Positions 34,691 to 42,557 of a stretch of 64,000 nucleotides of DNA are shown here, piece after piece (position 1 is the stretch's first letter; every line of letters starts with the position of its first letter). The notes under the pieces are model-generated. The model was not told the origin of the DNA. It was given only the letters and a program-made list of their open reading frames with translations, and did not search any database. This DNA comes from CAWCQC01 sp963819905 (GTDB lineage: Bacteria > Actinomycetota > Thermoleophilia > Gaiellales > Gaiellaceae). Location of the stretch: assembly GCA_963819905.1 (NCBI GenBank), contig CAWFXP010000001.1, positions 569,085 through 633,084 of the forward strand, in the 5' to 3' direction. A program made the translations under genes and the position numbers.

Positions 34691-35158
34691 GTGGTGGACG
34701 ATCGTGTGGTCGTCGAGTGGCAGCTCGGGCGTCCTGCGCGGGCGCTCGCCGGCGTGGCCGTGCGCTGTCCCTACGGCTATCCGGCCGTCACCGAGCAGGC
34801 GCCGCGAGCCGACGACGGCACGCCCTTTCCGACCACCTTCTGGCTGACGTGCCCCTGGCTCGCCGCTGCCGTGAGCCGGCTGGAGGCGAGGGGAGGGGTA
34901 GGCCGCTGGTCGGCCGCGGTCTCGGAGGACGCCGACCTCGCCGAGAGCCTTCGCCTGGCCACCGCCGAGCAGCAGCGGCTTCGGCCCGAGCTTCCCGGCG
35001 GCATCGCCGGCGCCCGGCAGCCGGAGCGGCTGAAGTGCCTGCACGCCCACGTCGCCTTCGCGCTCGCCAGGCCGGGGTACCGGCTCGGGGAACGGATGCT
35101 GGCGGAGGTCGCAGAGCCCTGGTGCCCGGACGCGCGCTGCGGCGCGGCCGGGACGTAG
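34691..35158 (+). CDS. DUF501 protein
   Basis: 155 aa. DUF501 family member: VRCPYGYPAV, FPTTFWLTCPWL, RLKCLHAHVAFALA and CPDARC are the conserved Cys/His-containing blocks, which may bind a metal. The role is unknown; in actinobacteria the gene sits constantly between ftsB and ppx/gppA. Start GTG 34691 (GTG 34694 also possible). A small uncharacterised gene follows immediately. Confidence 0.85.
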   Translation: MVDDRVVVEWQLGRPARALAGVAVRCPYGYPAVTEQAPRADDGTPFPTTFWLTCPWLAAAVSRLEARGGVGRWSAAVSEDADLAESLRLATAEQQRLRPELPGGIAGARQPERLKCLHAHVAFALARPGYRLGERMLAEVAEPWCPDARCGAAGT

Positions 35159-35470
35159 ATGCTCGACAGCGCGCGGTACCAGTGGGAGGAGGGGCGCCGG
35201 CGCCTTCGCGCCGAGGCCGCCGACCCGCTCCGCCATCGTCAGCTGTGCGACCTCGTCGACGCGGTGGTCGCGGGCCTCAAGCTGCGCGTCGGCCAACACT
35301 TCACGCTCGCCGAGCTCGCAGCGGCCCACGCCGGCGCCGAGGACTGGGTGCGGGACGTCGTGCTCGACGCCCTGCCGCCGAACCCGAGGGTCGGGGTCCG
35401 TGACGTCTCCCTCGTCGAGGACGCTGCCTTCGACGTGTACGCGCGCGGCGCGGTGGACTTCCGGCCCTAG
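35159..35470 (+). CDS. Hypothetical protein, 103 aa
   Basis: Not recognised. Soluble, mostly helical in the first half (SARYQWEEGRRRLRAEA...) with no signal peptide, no cysteine cluster and a single Cys. ATG 35159 starts on the base after the DUF501 stop, so it is co-transcribed with DUF501. Its TAG stop forms the first bases of the next gene's -10 (TAGACT). Codon use looks native, so it is likely real. Confidence 0.6.
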   Translation: MLDSARYQWEEGRRRLRAEAADPLRHRQLCDLVDAVVAGLKLRVGQHFTLAELAAAHAGAEDWVRDVVLDALPPNPRVGVRDVSLVEDAAFDVYARGAVDFRP

Positions 35471-35473
35471 ACT
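35468..35473 (+). promoter_or_regulatory. -10 element TAGACT overlapping the upstream stop codon
   Basis: TAGACT starts with the TAG stop of the 103-aa gene and ends 8 bases before ATG 35482. Confidence 0.55.
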
Positions 35474-35481
35474 GGTGCCCG

Positions 35482-35748
35482 ATGGAAGGGCAGCCGGCCG
35501 AGCAGGAGCTCCCGCCTGCGCCACCGCGTGACCGGCGGCCGCCTGCATCGCGCCAGCGCCGACGCACGCGGCCGGGGTTGTTGCTCGCCCTCTGGGCGTT
35601 CCTGATCGCGGTCGTCTTCTTCGTCGGCCTCGTGATCGGGAGGGCTCTCGAGGACGCCCCGAAGCCCGGCGGTACGCAGACCCTCGTGCGGACCCTCGAG
35701 CCGTCGACGGTCGGTCCGGCCGTGACGGTGACCGTCACGGAGCCCTAG
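35482..35748 (+). CDS. Single-helix membrane protein, 88 aa
   Basis: Not recognised. Pro/Arg-rich cytoplasmic N-terminus (about 30 aa), one membrane helix (about 32-54) and an extracytoplasmic tail with repeated Thr/Val (VTVTVTEP). Probably leaderless, 8 bases after TAGACT. It resembles many small actinobacterial membrane anchors without known function. Confidence 0.55.
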   Translation: MEGQPAEQELPPAPPRDRRPPASRQRRRTRPGLLLALWAFLIAVVFFVGLVIGRALEDAPKPGGTQTLVRTLEPSTVGPAVTVTVTEP

Positions 35749-35835
35749 CGGGTCGGCCCGTGGATCAGGACGCCGACGTGCTCGTCGGTGCGGCCCTGGG
35801 TACGGCGGTCGGCCTGGTGGCCGCCCGCCTCTCCC

Positions 35836-36267
35836 TCAGAGCTCTTCGCTCGCCTTCAGAAAGCCCGCGAGCACGAGCAGCCCCCCCGCGGCAAGGCTGA
35901 TCCAGATGCCGATGCCGCGGCCGGTGCCCGTGAACGGCTCGGGAACGTCGATGACCCGGACGATGACGAGCACCAGCCCGACTCCGCCGATGGCGGCGAC
36001 GACCGCCCCGAGGGGAACGGTCGGAGGGAGCTCGAAACCGGTCACGCTGAGCACGAGCAGGACGAGGGCGGCAAGGCCGACGAAAAAGACGAGCTTGCCG
36101 ATCGTGCCCGTGTGCCACCCGATCACCGAGAGCGTGAAGCCCGGGCCTGCCAGGGCATACCAGCCCATGAACGAGCTGAGCGCGAAGACGAGCGCAGAGA
36201 TCCAGGCAAGGGCCTCGCCCGGGGTCGTCGAAACCGCTCCACGCGCACGCCGCGCTGGCTCGCTCAT
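35836..36267 (-). CDS. Four-helix membrane protein, 143 aa
   Basis: Not recognised by family. Four hydrophobic segments (about 20-38, 58-78, 84-104 and 122-138) connected by short loops; LSSFMGWYALAGPG in the first loop resembles small actinobacterial integral membrane proteins. ATG 36267. Downstream of a second small membrane-protein gene on the same strand, 83 bases away. Confidence 0.6.
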   Translation of the reverse strand: MSEPARRARGAVSTTPGEALAWISALVFALSSFMGWYALAGPGFTLSVIGWHTGTIGKLVFFVGLAALVLLVLSVTGFELPPTVPLGAVVAAIGGVGLVLVIVRVIDVPEPFTGTGRGIGIWISLAAGGLLVLAGFLKASEEL

Positions 36268-36350
36268 GCCGCGGTGTTCGACGGCCGTGGCGCGCGCCCT
36301 CTACGGCCCCAGCACGAAGTCGGAGCCCTTCGTCCGCGGGGGTCAAGCCT

Positions 36351-36590
36351 CTAGATCCCGAAGACCGACTGGATCTGTTCCCAGATCGTCACGGTCAGGA
36401 AGACCGCGACCAGGAGGAGCATCGCGACGAGGATCCAGAAGCGCCGCCGTGCGCGCCTCAGCTCGCGCCGGTGCTCCAGGCGCGCTACGCGCCGGTAGCG
36501 CTGCTCGATGAAGGCCCGCCGTACGGCATGCGGGTCGTCGATCGGAGGCGCGGCTTCGTCCGCACGCGAGTGCTCAGCCCGGGCTGCCAT
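36351..36590 (-). CDS. Single-helix membrane protein, 79 aa
   Basis: Not recognised. Charged N-terminal half with many Arg and Glu (RRVARLEHRRELRRARRRF, helical) followed by one membrane helix (about 52-70) near the C-terminus, so a tail-anchored topology. ATG 36590. Divergent from the GDPD gene. Confidence 0.55.
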   Translation of the reverse strand: MAARAEHSRADEAAPPIDDPHAVRRAFIEQRYRRVARLEHRRELRRARRRFWILVAMLLLVAVFLTVTIWEQIQSVFGI

Positions 36591-36667
36591 CGGGATAGAT
36601 TCTGGCTGTTCGGGTCGGACGATGCAACCGGACCGGTCGTGTCGGGGACTCCTGGCAAGCTTCCGCG

Positions 36668-37393
36668 ATGATCGCCGGGACGGCCCCCTACGTGCGCGTC
36701 GGCCACAAGGGCGCGGCGTCGCTCGCGCGAGAGAACACCATCGAGTCCCTGGCGGCGGCCCTCGACCACGACGTCGACATGGTCGAGTTCGACGTGGTCG
36801 ACGCGCCGGACGGAACGCTCGTGCTCGCCCACTCGCGCGGGGAGATCGAGCCTGACGCCGTGACGCTCGACGAAGCGCTCGCGTTCCTCGCCGTCGACGC
36901 GCCCGAGGCGCTGCGCATCGACCTGGATCTCAAGGAGCAGGGCTTCGAGCAGGCGGTCGTCGAGGCGCTGAGACGGCACGGCCTCGGCGGACGAGCGCTG
37001 GTCACGTCGTTCTTCTCGCAGAGCCTGAGGGAGCTCCGTCGCCTGGAGCCGGGGCTCGCGACCGGCATCTCGTATCCCTGGGACCGCCGGAGCCTGTCGC
37101 TGAAGCCCCTCTTCCGGCCGGTCGTCGTGACCGGGGCGGCCGCGCTGCGGCGGGCGCTTCCGTACCGGATCGAGCGCATGGTCGCCCGCGCGGGGGCAGG
37201 CTCCGCCATGCTCCACTTCTCGGTGCTGTCGCGGGCCTGCATCGAACGATGCCATGCCCGCGGGGTCCAGGTCTTCGCCTGGACGGTGGACGATCCCGAG
37301 CTGCTCGCGCGGGTGGTCGCGCTCGGCGTCGACGGCGTCATCTCGAACGATCCGAGGATCTTCGGAGGGCGCGCAGAAGTACGAGATCTGTGA
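36668..37393 (+). CDS. Glycerophosphodiester phosphodiesterase
   Basis: 241-aa TIM-barrel GDPD-family enzyme: VGHKGAASLARENTIESL with the catalytic His, MVEFDVVDAPDGTLVLAHS with the metal-binding Glu/Asp and second His, then VQVFAWTVDD and GVDGVISNDP at the end. It would split glycerophosphodiesters from lipid turnover into glycerol-3-phosphate and an alcohol. No signal peptide, so cytoplasmic. The region at residues 50-60 (SRGEIEPDAVTLDEAL) is shorter than in most relatives. ATG 36668. Confidence 0.88.
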   Translation: MIAGTAPYVRVGHKGAASLARENTIESLAAALDHDVDMVEFDVVDAPDGTLVLAHSRGEIEPDAVTLDEALAFLAVDAPEALRIDLDLKEQGFEQAVVEALRRHGLGGRALVTSFFSQSLRELRRLEPGLATGISYPWDRRSLSLKPLFRPVVVTGAAALRRALPYRIERMVARAGAGSAMLHFSVLSRACIERCHARGVQVFAWTVDDPELLARVVALGVDGVISNDPRIFGGRAEVRDL

Positions 37394-37434
37394 AGATCAC
37401 CTATTCGGAGTGGAGCGCCGGCAGGGCCTCTCGC

Positions 37435-37440
37435 TAGACT
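37435..37440 (+). promoter_or_regulatory. -10 element TAGACT before the L,D-transpeptidase gene
   Basis: TAGACT ends only 1 base before ATG 37442 but 7 bases before GTG 37448, so by the window's leaderless pattern the true start would be GTG 37448. Confidence 0.5.
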
Positions 37441-37441
37441 C

Positions 37442-38458
37442 ATGCCCGTGGTCCGTCGCATCGCGATCCTTGTCGTGCTGGCCGCAGTTGCCGCGGTCCC
37501 GCTTGCGAGCGCCCAGCAGAGTGGCGAGGAAACCCCGACGATCACCGGCGGCGATACCGGGACGACCACGACTGCGCCGCCGAGCGGGCAGATCGCGGCC
37601 GGCGTCACGATCTACGGCGTCGACGTCGGTGGCATGACGGCCGACCAGGCGAAAGCGGCCGTGCAGGCCGCCTTCGACGAGCCGGTGCGGTTCACCTGGA
37701 AGAAGCGCAAGTGGTGGGCCGCTCCCGAGCGCCTCGGCGCCAAGATCTACGTCCCGGGGGCCGTCAACCGCGCGCTTTCTGCGCCCGCGGGCTCCGACGT
37801 GAGCGTCGTCGTCACCGTCAAGGGCGCGGCCGTCGACGAGTACATCGCGTACCTGAACCGAAACTTCGCCCGGCCGGCGAAGAACTCGACGCTCCGACTC
37901 GTGAACCTGCGCCCGAAGATCTCCAAGGCGCGCACCGGCGTCGACATCCGCGAGCCCGACATGCGCAAGACGATCACCCGCGCGTTGAAGCGGGGGACCC
38001 GTGGCCCTATCCCCCTGGCAGCGAAGGTCATCGAGCCGTCCGTGACGCTCAAGGACTTCGGGCCCGTCGTCGTCATCCGGCGCGAGTCGAAGTCGCTGTA
38101 CCTCTACCGGGGACAGCGGTTCTGGCGAAAGTTCGGCGTCGCGACCGGGCAGCCCTCCTATCCTACGCCGGTCGGAAACTTCGAGATCGTGACCATGCAG
38201 CGCAATCCGTGGTGGTACCCGCCCCCCGACTCCGAGTGGGCGCAGGACCAGAAGCCCGTTCCTCCGGGGCCGACGAACCCGCTCGGGACGCGCTGGATGG
38301 GGCTCTCGGCGCCGCTCGTCGGCATCCACGGGACTCCGAACGCCTGGTCGATCGGGTACTCGGCCTCGCACGGCTGTATCCGGATGCTGATTCCGGACGC
38401 CGAGTGGCTCTTCGACCACGTCGAGGTCGGGACGCCGGTCTACATCCGCTCGGTCTAG
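37442..38458 (+). CDS. Secreted L,D-transpeptidase (YkuD domain)
   Basis: 338 aa. Signal peptide (about 1-24), Thr-rich linker, a peptidoglycan-binding-4/VanW-like domain (about 55-190, VTIYGVDVGGMTADQAKAAV) and a C-terminal YkuD domain with the catalytic SHGCIRM (His310, Cys312) and IHGT (His296). It forms 3-3 cross-links in peptidoglycan or attaches proteins. ATG 37442 is the longest start; GTG 37448 fits the promoter better and keeps the whole signal peptide. Stands alone behind the GDPD gene. Confidence 0.92.
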   Translation: MPVVRRIAILVVLAAVAAVPLASAQQSGEETPTITGGDTGTTTTAPPSGQIAAGVTIYGVDVGGMTADQAKAAVQAAFDEPVRFTWKKRKWWAAPERLGAKIYVPGAVNRALSAPAGSDVSVVVTVKGAAVDEYIAYLNRNFARPAKNSTLRLVNLRPKISKARTGVDIREPDMRKTITRALKRGTRGPIPLAAKVIEPSVTLKDFGPVVVIRRESKSLYLYRGQRFWRKFGVATGQPSYPTPVGNFEIVTMQRNPWWYPPPDSEWAQDQKPVPPGPTNPLGTRWMGLSAPLVGIHGTPNAWSIGYSASHGCIRMLIPDAEWLFDHVEVGTPVYIRSV

Positions 38459-38491
38459 CGGTTCCTTCGTCCCGCTGCGCCAGGCGGCCAG

Positions 38492-38497
38492 TACCCT
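38492..38497 (+). promoter_or_regulatory. -10 element TACCCT, leaderless promoter of the TlpA-CcmH-CcdA operon
   Basis: TACCCT ends 8 bases before ATG 38506. Confidence 0.55.
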
Positions 38498-38505
38498 TGT
38501 GACGC

Positions 38506-39054
38506 ATGGCGCTCCGCGGGAAGCTCGTGCTCCAGATCTGCGCGATCGCGCTGGTCGGCCTTCTCATCGGCCTGCTCGGCTGGCGCCTCGCCGACCGGCA
38601 GGAGGGCGTCAACCTGGCGTCTCAGGCCCAGAACGGGGAGCGGCCCGCGGCCCCGGACTTCACCCTTCCGACACTCGAGGGCGACGACGAGGTCACGCTC
38701 TCGTCCTTCCAAGGGAAGCCTGTGGTCCTCAACTTCTGGGCCTCCTGGTGCGTCCCCTGCCGCGAGGAAGCCCCCGCGTTCCAGGCGGCGCACGAGAAGT
38801 GGGGCGACCGGGTCGTCTTCATCGGAGTCGACGCGCAGGACTTCGTCGGCGACGCGCGGAAGTTCGTCGAGAAGCACGGCGTCACCTACCTGAACGTCCA
38901 CGACGGCTCGGGCTCGACGCTCGGTCGCTTCGGCATCACGGGCTTCCCGGAGACGCTCTGGCTCGACGCCGCGGGCCGAGTGGTGGCGTTCGAGCCGGGA
39001 CAGACCGACGCAGAGGCGATCGAGCGGAACATCCAGCTCGCGCTCGAATCGTGA
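38506..39054 (+). CDS. Membrane-anchored TlpA/CcmG-like thioredoxin
   Basis: 182 aa: one N-terminal membrane helix (about 9-27) and an extracytoplasmic thioredoxin fold with the active site WCVPC (Cys82, Cys85) and cis-Pro in GFPETLW. It likely reduces apocytochrome c haem-binding cysteines or resolves CcmH disulfides. Its TGA overlaps the ccmH ATG, and ccdA follows 7 bases after ccmH, so one operon for extracytoplasmic thiol reduction. Confidence 0.9.
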   Translation: MALRGKLVLQICAIALVGLLIGLLGWRLADRQEGVNLASQAQNGERPAAPDFTLPTLEGDDEVTLSSFQGKPVVLNFWASWCVPCREEAPAFQAAHEKWGDRVVFIGVDAQDFVGDARKFVEKHGVTYLNVHDGSGSTLGRFGITGFPETLWLDAAGRVVAFEPGQTDAEAIERNIQLALES

Positions 39055-39536
39055 TGCGGCGCCTCGGCCTCCTCCTCGTCGCGGTGCTCGTGACCCTCGT
39101 CCTGGCCTCACCCGCCGTCGCGAGCGAGGAGAGCCCGACGCTCGCCGAGCTCGAGAACGAGATCTACTGCCCGACCTGCAACTCGCTGCTCGCACTCTCG
39201 AGCTCACCGATCTCGGAGCGCATGCGCGCGTTCATCTCGACCCGGATCGCCGCCGGCGACACGAAGACCGAGATCAAGGACCAGCTCGTCGACCAGTTCG
39301 GCGAGGGCGTGCTCGCCGCGCCGCCGAAGCGCGGCTTCAACCTGCTCGCCTGGGTCCTCCCGCTCGTCGGGCTGGTCGCGGCGGGCGCCGTCGTCGCTCT
39401 GCTCGTCCGGCGCTGGCGCGACTCGTCGCGGGCCGAGGAGCAGGCTCCGGCCGGGGCGGGCGCCGGCGGAGACCGCCCGCTCGATCCCGAGCTCGAGCGG
39501 CGACTCGACGAGGAGCTCGCCCGCTTCGACGGATAG
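39054..39536 (+). CDS. ccmH: Cytochrome c biogenesis protein CcmH
   Basis: 160 aa. Signal sequence (about 1-23), the CcmH motif EIYCPTCNSLLALSSSP with Cys39 and Cys42, and a C-terminal membrane helix (about 97-117) followed by a short charged tail. CcmH reduces or presents apocytochrome c during haem attachment. The motif has CPTCN instead of CPxCQ, a minor change. ATG 39054 overlaps the TlpA-like stop. No ccmE or ccmF is in the window. Confidence 0.88.
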   Translation: MRRLGLLLVAVLVTLVLASPAVASEESPTLAELENEIYCPTCNSLLALSSSPISERMRAFISTRIAAGDTKTEIKDQLVDQFGEGVLAAPPKRGFNLLAWVLPLVGLVAAGAVVALLVRRWRDSSRAEEQAPAGAGAGGDRPLDPELERRLDEELARFDG

Positions 39537-39543
39537 CCGGCGG

Positions 39544-40239
39544 ATGGAGGCGAACATCCCGCTCGCCTTCCTGGCCGGGCTGCTGTCCTTCGTGACTCCC
39601 TGCGTCCTGCCGCTCGTCCCGGGCTACCTGGCCACCGTCTCCGGAGACGCCGAGGTCGCGGGCCGGCGGGTCGTTCTCGCAAGCCTCCCGTTCGTGGCCG
39701 GGTTCACCGTCGTCTTCGTCGTCCTCGGGACGCTCATCGCCGGTGCCGGTGGCCTCGTCGACGACCCACGCCTCCTGCGGCAGGTGGCCGGTCTCGTGAT
39801 CGTCGTCATGGGGCTCGCGTTCATGGGCCTGCTGCCGCTGCCGTTCCTCGATCGACTCGCCGCGCCGGGCCTCCTCGAGACCGCCCGCGGACGCGGCTCG
39901 CGGGCTCTCCTCGGCGGGGCGTTCGCGGTCTGCGCGGCCCCCTGCGTCGGGCCGGTCCTCGCCTCGATCCTGCTTCTCGCATCGAACACGAGCACGGTCT
40001 GGCGCGGCGCGATCCTGCTCGCGGTCTACTCCCTCGGACTGGCCGTGCCGTTTCTGCTCGTCGGGATCGGCTTCGGCCGCGTCATGACCGCCTCGCGCTG
40101 GCTGCGGGACCACTACGGCGCGGTGCGCACGGTCAGCGGAGCGATTCTCGTCGCGATCGGGCTGCTCCTCTTCTTCGACCGCTTCTGGTGGCTGAACGTC
40201 GGCGTCAGCCGCGCGCGCGACTTCCTCGGCATCGGCTGA
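39544..40239 (+). CDS. ccdA: Thiol-disulfide interchange membrane protein CcdA
   Basis: 231 aa, six membrane segments. FVTPCVLPLVPGY (Cys20) and CAAPCVGPVL (Cys134) hold the two redox cysteines that carry electrons from cytoplasmic thioredoxin to extracytoplasmic partners such as the TlpA-like protein encoded two genes upstream. Start ATG 39544. The 3' end overlaps the convergent DUF309 gene by 35 bases. The trio forms a complete electron path for cytochrome c maturation (inference from families). Confidence 0.92.
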   Translation: MEANIPLAFLAGLLSFVTPCVLPLVPGYLATVSGDAEVAGRRVVLASLPFVAGFTVVFVVLGTLIAGAGGLVDDPRLLRQVAGLVIVVMGLAFMGLLPLPFLDRLAAPGLLETARGRGSRALLGGAFAVCAAPCVGPVLASILLLASNTSTVWRGAILLAVYSLGLAVPFLLVGIGFGRVMTASRWLRDHYGAVRTVSGAILVAIGLLLFFDRFWWLNVGVSRARDFLGIG

Positions 40240-40570
40240 CGGTCACCGGCGCCAGGTCCGGGAAGCGCCCGCGGGCCTCGGCGATCTGCCGCAGGAGGTC
40301 GCTCACGTCCAGCTCACGATGGCACGGCGCGTACTCCGAGAGCCGCCTGTCCGCCTTCTCGAGCTGACGCTCGCAGCCGACGCGATTCGCCCGGCCGAGC
40401 TGATACCAGGCCACGGCAACGTGCACGAGGCCCTGGAAGAAGTCGCGTTCGGGGCTCTCCGCCGAGCGCCAGGCAGCTTCGAGCTCCTCGTGCGCCTGGA
40501 AGTAGCGCCCTGCGGCGAGCAGCGCGAGGCCGGCTTCGTAGGCGCGGGCGATGCTGTCCGGGCCGCTCAT
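40205..40570 (-). CDS. DUF309 protein
   Basis: 121-aa helical protein of the DUF309 family: the motif FQAHEELEAAWR followed by FFQGLVHVAVAWYQLGRAN is characteristic, with His and Glu residues that could bind metal. Function unknown. ATG 40570. Overlaps the end of ccdA by 35 bases, tail to tail. Confidence 0.82.
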   Translation of the reverse strand: MSGPDSIARAYEAGLALLAAGRYFQAHEELEAAWRSAESPERDFFQGLVHVAVAWYQLGRANRVGCERQLEKADRRLSEYAPCHRELDVSDLLRQIAEARGRFPDLAPVTVSRCRGSRARG

Positions 40571-40584
40571 CCGGCTCGCCTCAG

Positions 40585-40599
40585 ACCCCTCGAAGGGGT
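40585..40599. repeat. 6-bp perfect hairpin between divergent DUF309 and receiver-like genes
   Basis: ACCCCT, CGA, AGGGGT. It sits just upstream of the -10 element at 40602, so an operator is possible; too short for certainty. Confidence 0.35.
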
Positions 40600-40601
40600 G
40601 G

Positions 40602-40607
40602 TACGCT
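40602..40607 (+). promoter_or_regulatory. -10 element TACGCT, leaderless promoter
   Basis: TACGCT ends 7 bases before GTG 40615. Confidence 0.55.
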
Positions 40608-40614
40608 CTCGCGC

Positions 40615-40923
40615 GTGGCGACGATCCTGGTGGCTGGGGTCGATCTCTTCTTCCGCGGAAAGCTCGACGTGCTCCTCGGGCAGGGCCATCGCCTGATCAC
40701 CACCGAGAGCATCGAGGCGCCCGATCTCGTGATCGTCGACATCGCCCGGGTCGACCCCGACGAGGTGGCGGACGCCTATCCGGAGACCCCGATCCTCGGC
40801 TTTACGAACCACACCGACACCGACGGCTTGCGGCGCGCGAAGGCGGCCGGATTCGACCGCGTGGTCGCCCGTTCGGCGCTCGCCGAGCGGGCCGGGCAGC
40901 TGGTCGACGAGCTCGTGCAGTAG
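40615..40923 (+). CDS. Small receiver-like (CheY-fold) protein
   Basis: 102 aa. The order of strands and helices resembles a response-regulator receiver: ILVAGVDLFFRGKLDVLL, DLVIVDIARV with an Asp where the phosphorylated Asp would be, TPILGFTNHTD and AGFDRVVARSAL. The acidic pair at the N-terminus is reduced and no output domain follows, so it may be a pseudo-receiver. No kinase is adjacent. GTG 40615. Confidence 0.6.
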   Translation: MATILVAGVDLFFRGKLDVLLGQGHRLITTESIEAPDLVIVDIARVDPDEVADAYPETPILGFTNHTDTDGLRRAKAAGFDRVVARSALAERAGQLVDELVQ

Positions 40924-40949
40924 CGTCCGTCGGCGTCGCCGCGAGTCGT

Positions 40950-40955
40950 TAGACT
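40950..40955 (+). promoter_or_regulatory. -10 element TAGACT, leaderless promoter of the ferredoxin gene
   Basis: TAGACT ends 7 bases before ATG 40963. Confidence 0.6.
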
Positions 40956-40962
40956 CGCCGTC

Positions 40963-41274
40963 ATGACGTACATCATCTCCGAGCCCTGCATCGACATCAA
41001 AGACAAGTCGTGCGTCGATGTGTGCCCCGTGGACTGCATCCACGAGGCCGGGCGCATGCTCGTCATCGATCCCGAGGAGTGCATCGACTGCGGCGCGTGC
41101 GAGCCCGAGTGCCCGGTCGAGGCGATCTTCCCCGAGGATGCGTTGCCCGAGAAGTGGGAGCCGTTCGTGAAGATCAACTACGCGTATCCCGAAGGCATGG
41201 ATGTCGTCAACGAGCTCGTCGAGGCGTACGCGACCGAGCACAACGTCCAGAACCCGCCGCTCGAGTCCCGCTAG
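40963..41274 (+). CDS. fdxA: 7Fe ferredoxin ([3Fe-4S][4Fe-4S])
   Basis: 103 aa. Cysteines at 9, 17, 21, 25, 40, 43, 46 and 50 match the arrangement of Azotobacter-type 7Fe ferredoxins: 9, 17 and 50 for the 3Fe-4S cluster, 21, 40, 43 and 46 for the 4Fe-4S cluster, and Cys25 free. The C-terminal extension with EKWEPFVKINYAYPEGMD is that of the FdxA group. An electron carrier; partner enzymes are not in the neighbourhood. ATG 40963 with TAGACT 7 bases upstream. Confidence 0.92.
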   Translation: MTYIISEPCIDIKDKSCVDVCPVDCIHEAGRMLVIDPEECIDCGACEPECPVEAIFPEDALPEKWEPFVKINYAYPEGMDVVNELVEAYATEHNVQNPPLESR

Positions 41275-41306
41275 CGGGCGAAGCGCCTTCCTCGCTCGAC
41301 GCACGC

Positions 41307-42557
41307 CTACGCGGGCGTGAGACGAAGCTCGCGCGGGATCGTGCGCTCGAGACCGACCGCAGCGGCGGCCGCGACGAGGCACACCGCTGCGGCGAGCGGC
41401 CAGAGCGCAAACGGGGCGGCGGCGAGGACGAAGCCGCCGACGGCCGGCCCGACGACGTAGCCGAGCTCCCAGGAGCCGGACGAGACCGCCCAGTAGCGGC
41501 CCTCGAGACCGGCCGGGGCGAGGTCGGCGACCAGCGGCCCGTAGTTCGGGCCGTGGAAGCACTCCCCGAGCCCGTAGACCATCGCGGCCAACGCGAAGGC
41601 GAGCGCGGCGGTCGAGCCCTCGAGCCACGCGCCTCCGCCCTCGACGACCAGCCAGGCGACCGCCCAGAGGAGCGGCGCCAGCGCCAGCGCCCGCAGGCGC
41701 GAATGGCCCTCGAGCGCCTTCGCGACCGGTAGCTGGAAGGTGACGAGCGCGAGCATCGCGGCCAGGAAGATGAGACCGACGCCGGTCTCGCTCACACCCG
41801 CTTCGTTCGTCGCGAAGACCGGCAGAAGCTCGAGCTGTGCATTCCCGACCGCGATCAGGACGACGTTCAGGGTCATGAGGCCCATGAACGCCCGGTGCCG
41901 GAGCACGGTGCGGTAGCCGGCACGCGGCACCGGTTCGCCCTGGCCGGCTGGGCGGGGCGCCTCGGGCGAGGCGACCCCGACGAGGACGAGCGCGTAGAGG
42001 AGCGACGTCGCGACGTTGACGCCGAAGAGCACCGTGAACGTTCCCGGCTCGTCCGTGCGGGCGATCAGTCCGCCGACGAGCCCGCCGAGGCCGAGCCCGA
42101 GGTTCATGAACGTTCGCTGGAGCCCCCAGGCCGCATGGCGCCGTGCAGCGGGAACGAGCCGCGCGAGGAACGTCAGCTGGGCGGGCCAGAAGGCGCCGCC
42201 CCCGACGCCGACGAGGAGGGCGGCGACGAATGCCTGCCACGGTTCCCGGACGAACGGAAAGAGCCCGTACCCGAGGGCGAGTAGCCCGAGGGCGGCCCAC
42301 AGCATCCGGCGCGGCCCGACCCGGTCGACCACCGAGCCGACCCCGAGGCCGACGACGAGGCCCGCCGCGCCCATGGTGGCGACGACGAGCCCCGCGGTGC
42401 CCAGCCCGATCCCGCGGACGTTGTGCAGGTAGATGACGACGAACGGGTAGCAGACCCCGGTGCCGAACGCATTGACGAGGAAGCCGAGCTCGAGCGTCCA
42501 GGCCGCTCGGGACAGCCGCGGGTCGAGGCTCGCGACGTAGGCGCGCGCCCGGGTCAC
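41307..42557 (-). CDS. Major facilitator superfamily transporter
   Basis: 416 aa with about twelve membrane segments. The loop between helices 2 and 3 has GSVVDRVGPRRML, the MFS signature; the second half carries FHGPNYGPLVADLAPAGLEGRYWA. Similar to drug-efflux MFS proteins; the substrate is unknown. GTG 42557 is chosen because it overlaps the stop of the upstream dehydrogenase gene (GTGA) and directly precedes the first helix; the open frame further upstream reads that gene out of frame. Confidence 0.88.
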   Translation of the reverse strand: MTRARAYVASLDPRLSRAAWTLELGFLVNAFGTGVCYPFVVIYLHNVRGIGLGTAGLVVATMGAAGLVVGLGVGSVVDRVGPRRMLWAALGLLALGYGLFPFVREPWQAFVAALLVGVGGGAFWPAQLTFLARLVPAARRHAAWGLQRTFMNLGLGLGGLVGGLIARTDEPGTFTVLFGVNVATSLLYALVLVGVASPEAPRPAGQGEPVPRAGYRTVLRHRAFMGLMTLNVVLIAVGNAQLELLPVFATNEAGVSETGVGLIFLAAMLALVTFQLPVAKALEGHSRLRALALAPLLWAVAWLVVEGGGAWLEGSTAALAFALAAMVYGLGECFHGPNYGPLVADLAPAGLEGRYWAVSSGSWELGYVVGPAVGGFVLAAAPFALWPLAAAVCLVAAAAAVGLERTIPRELRLTPA

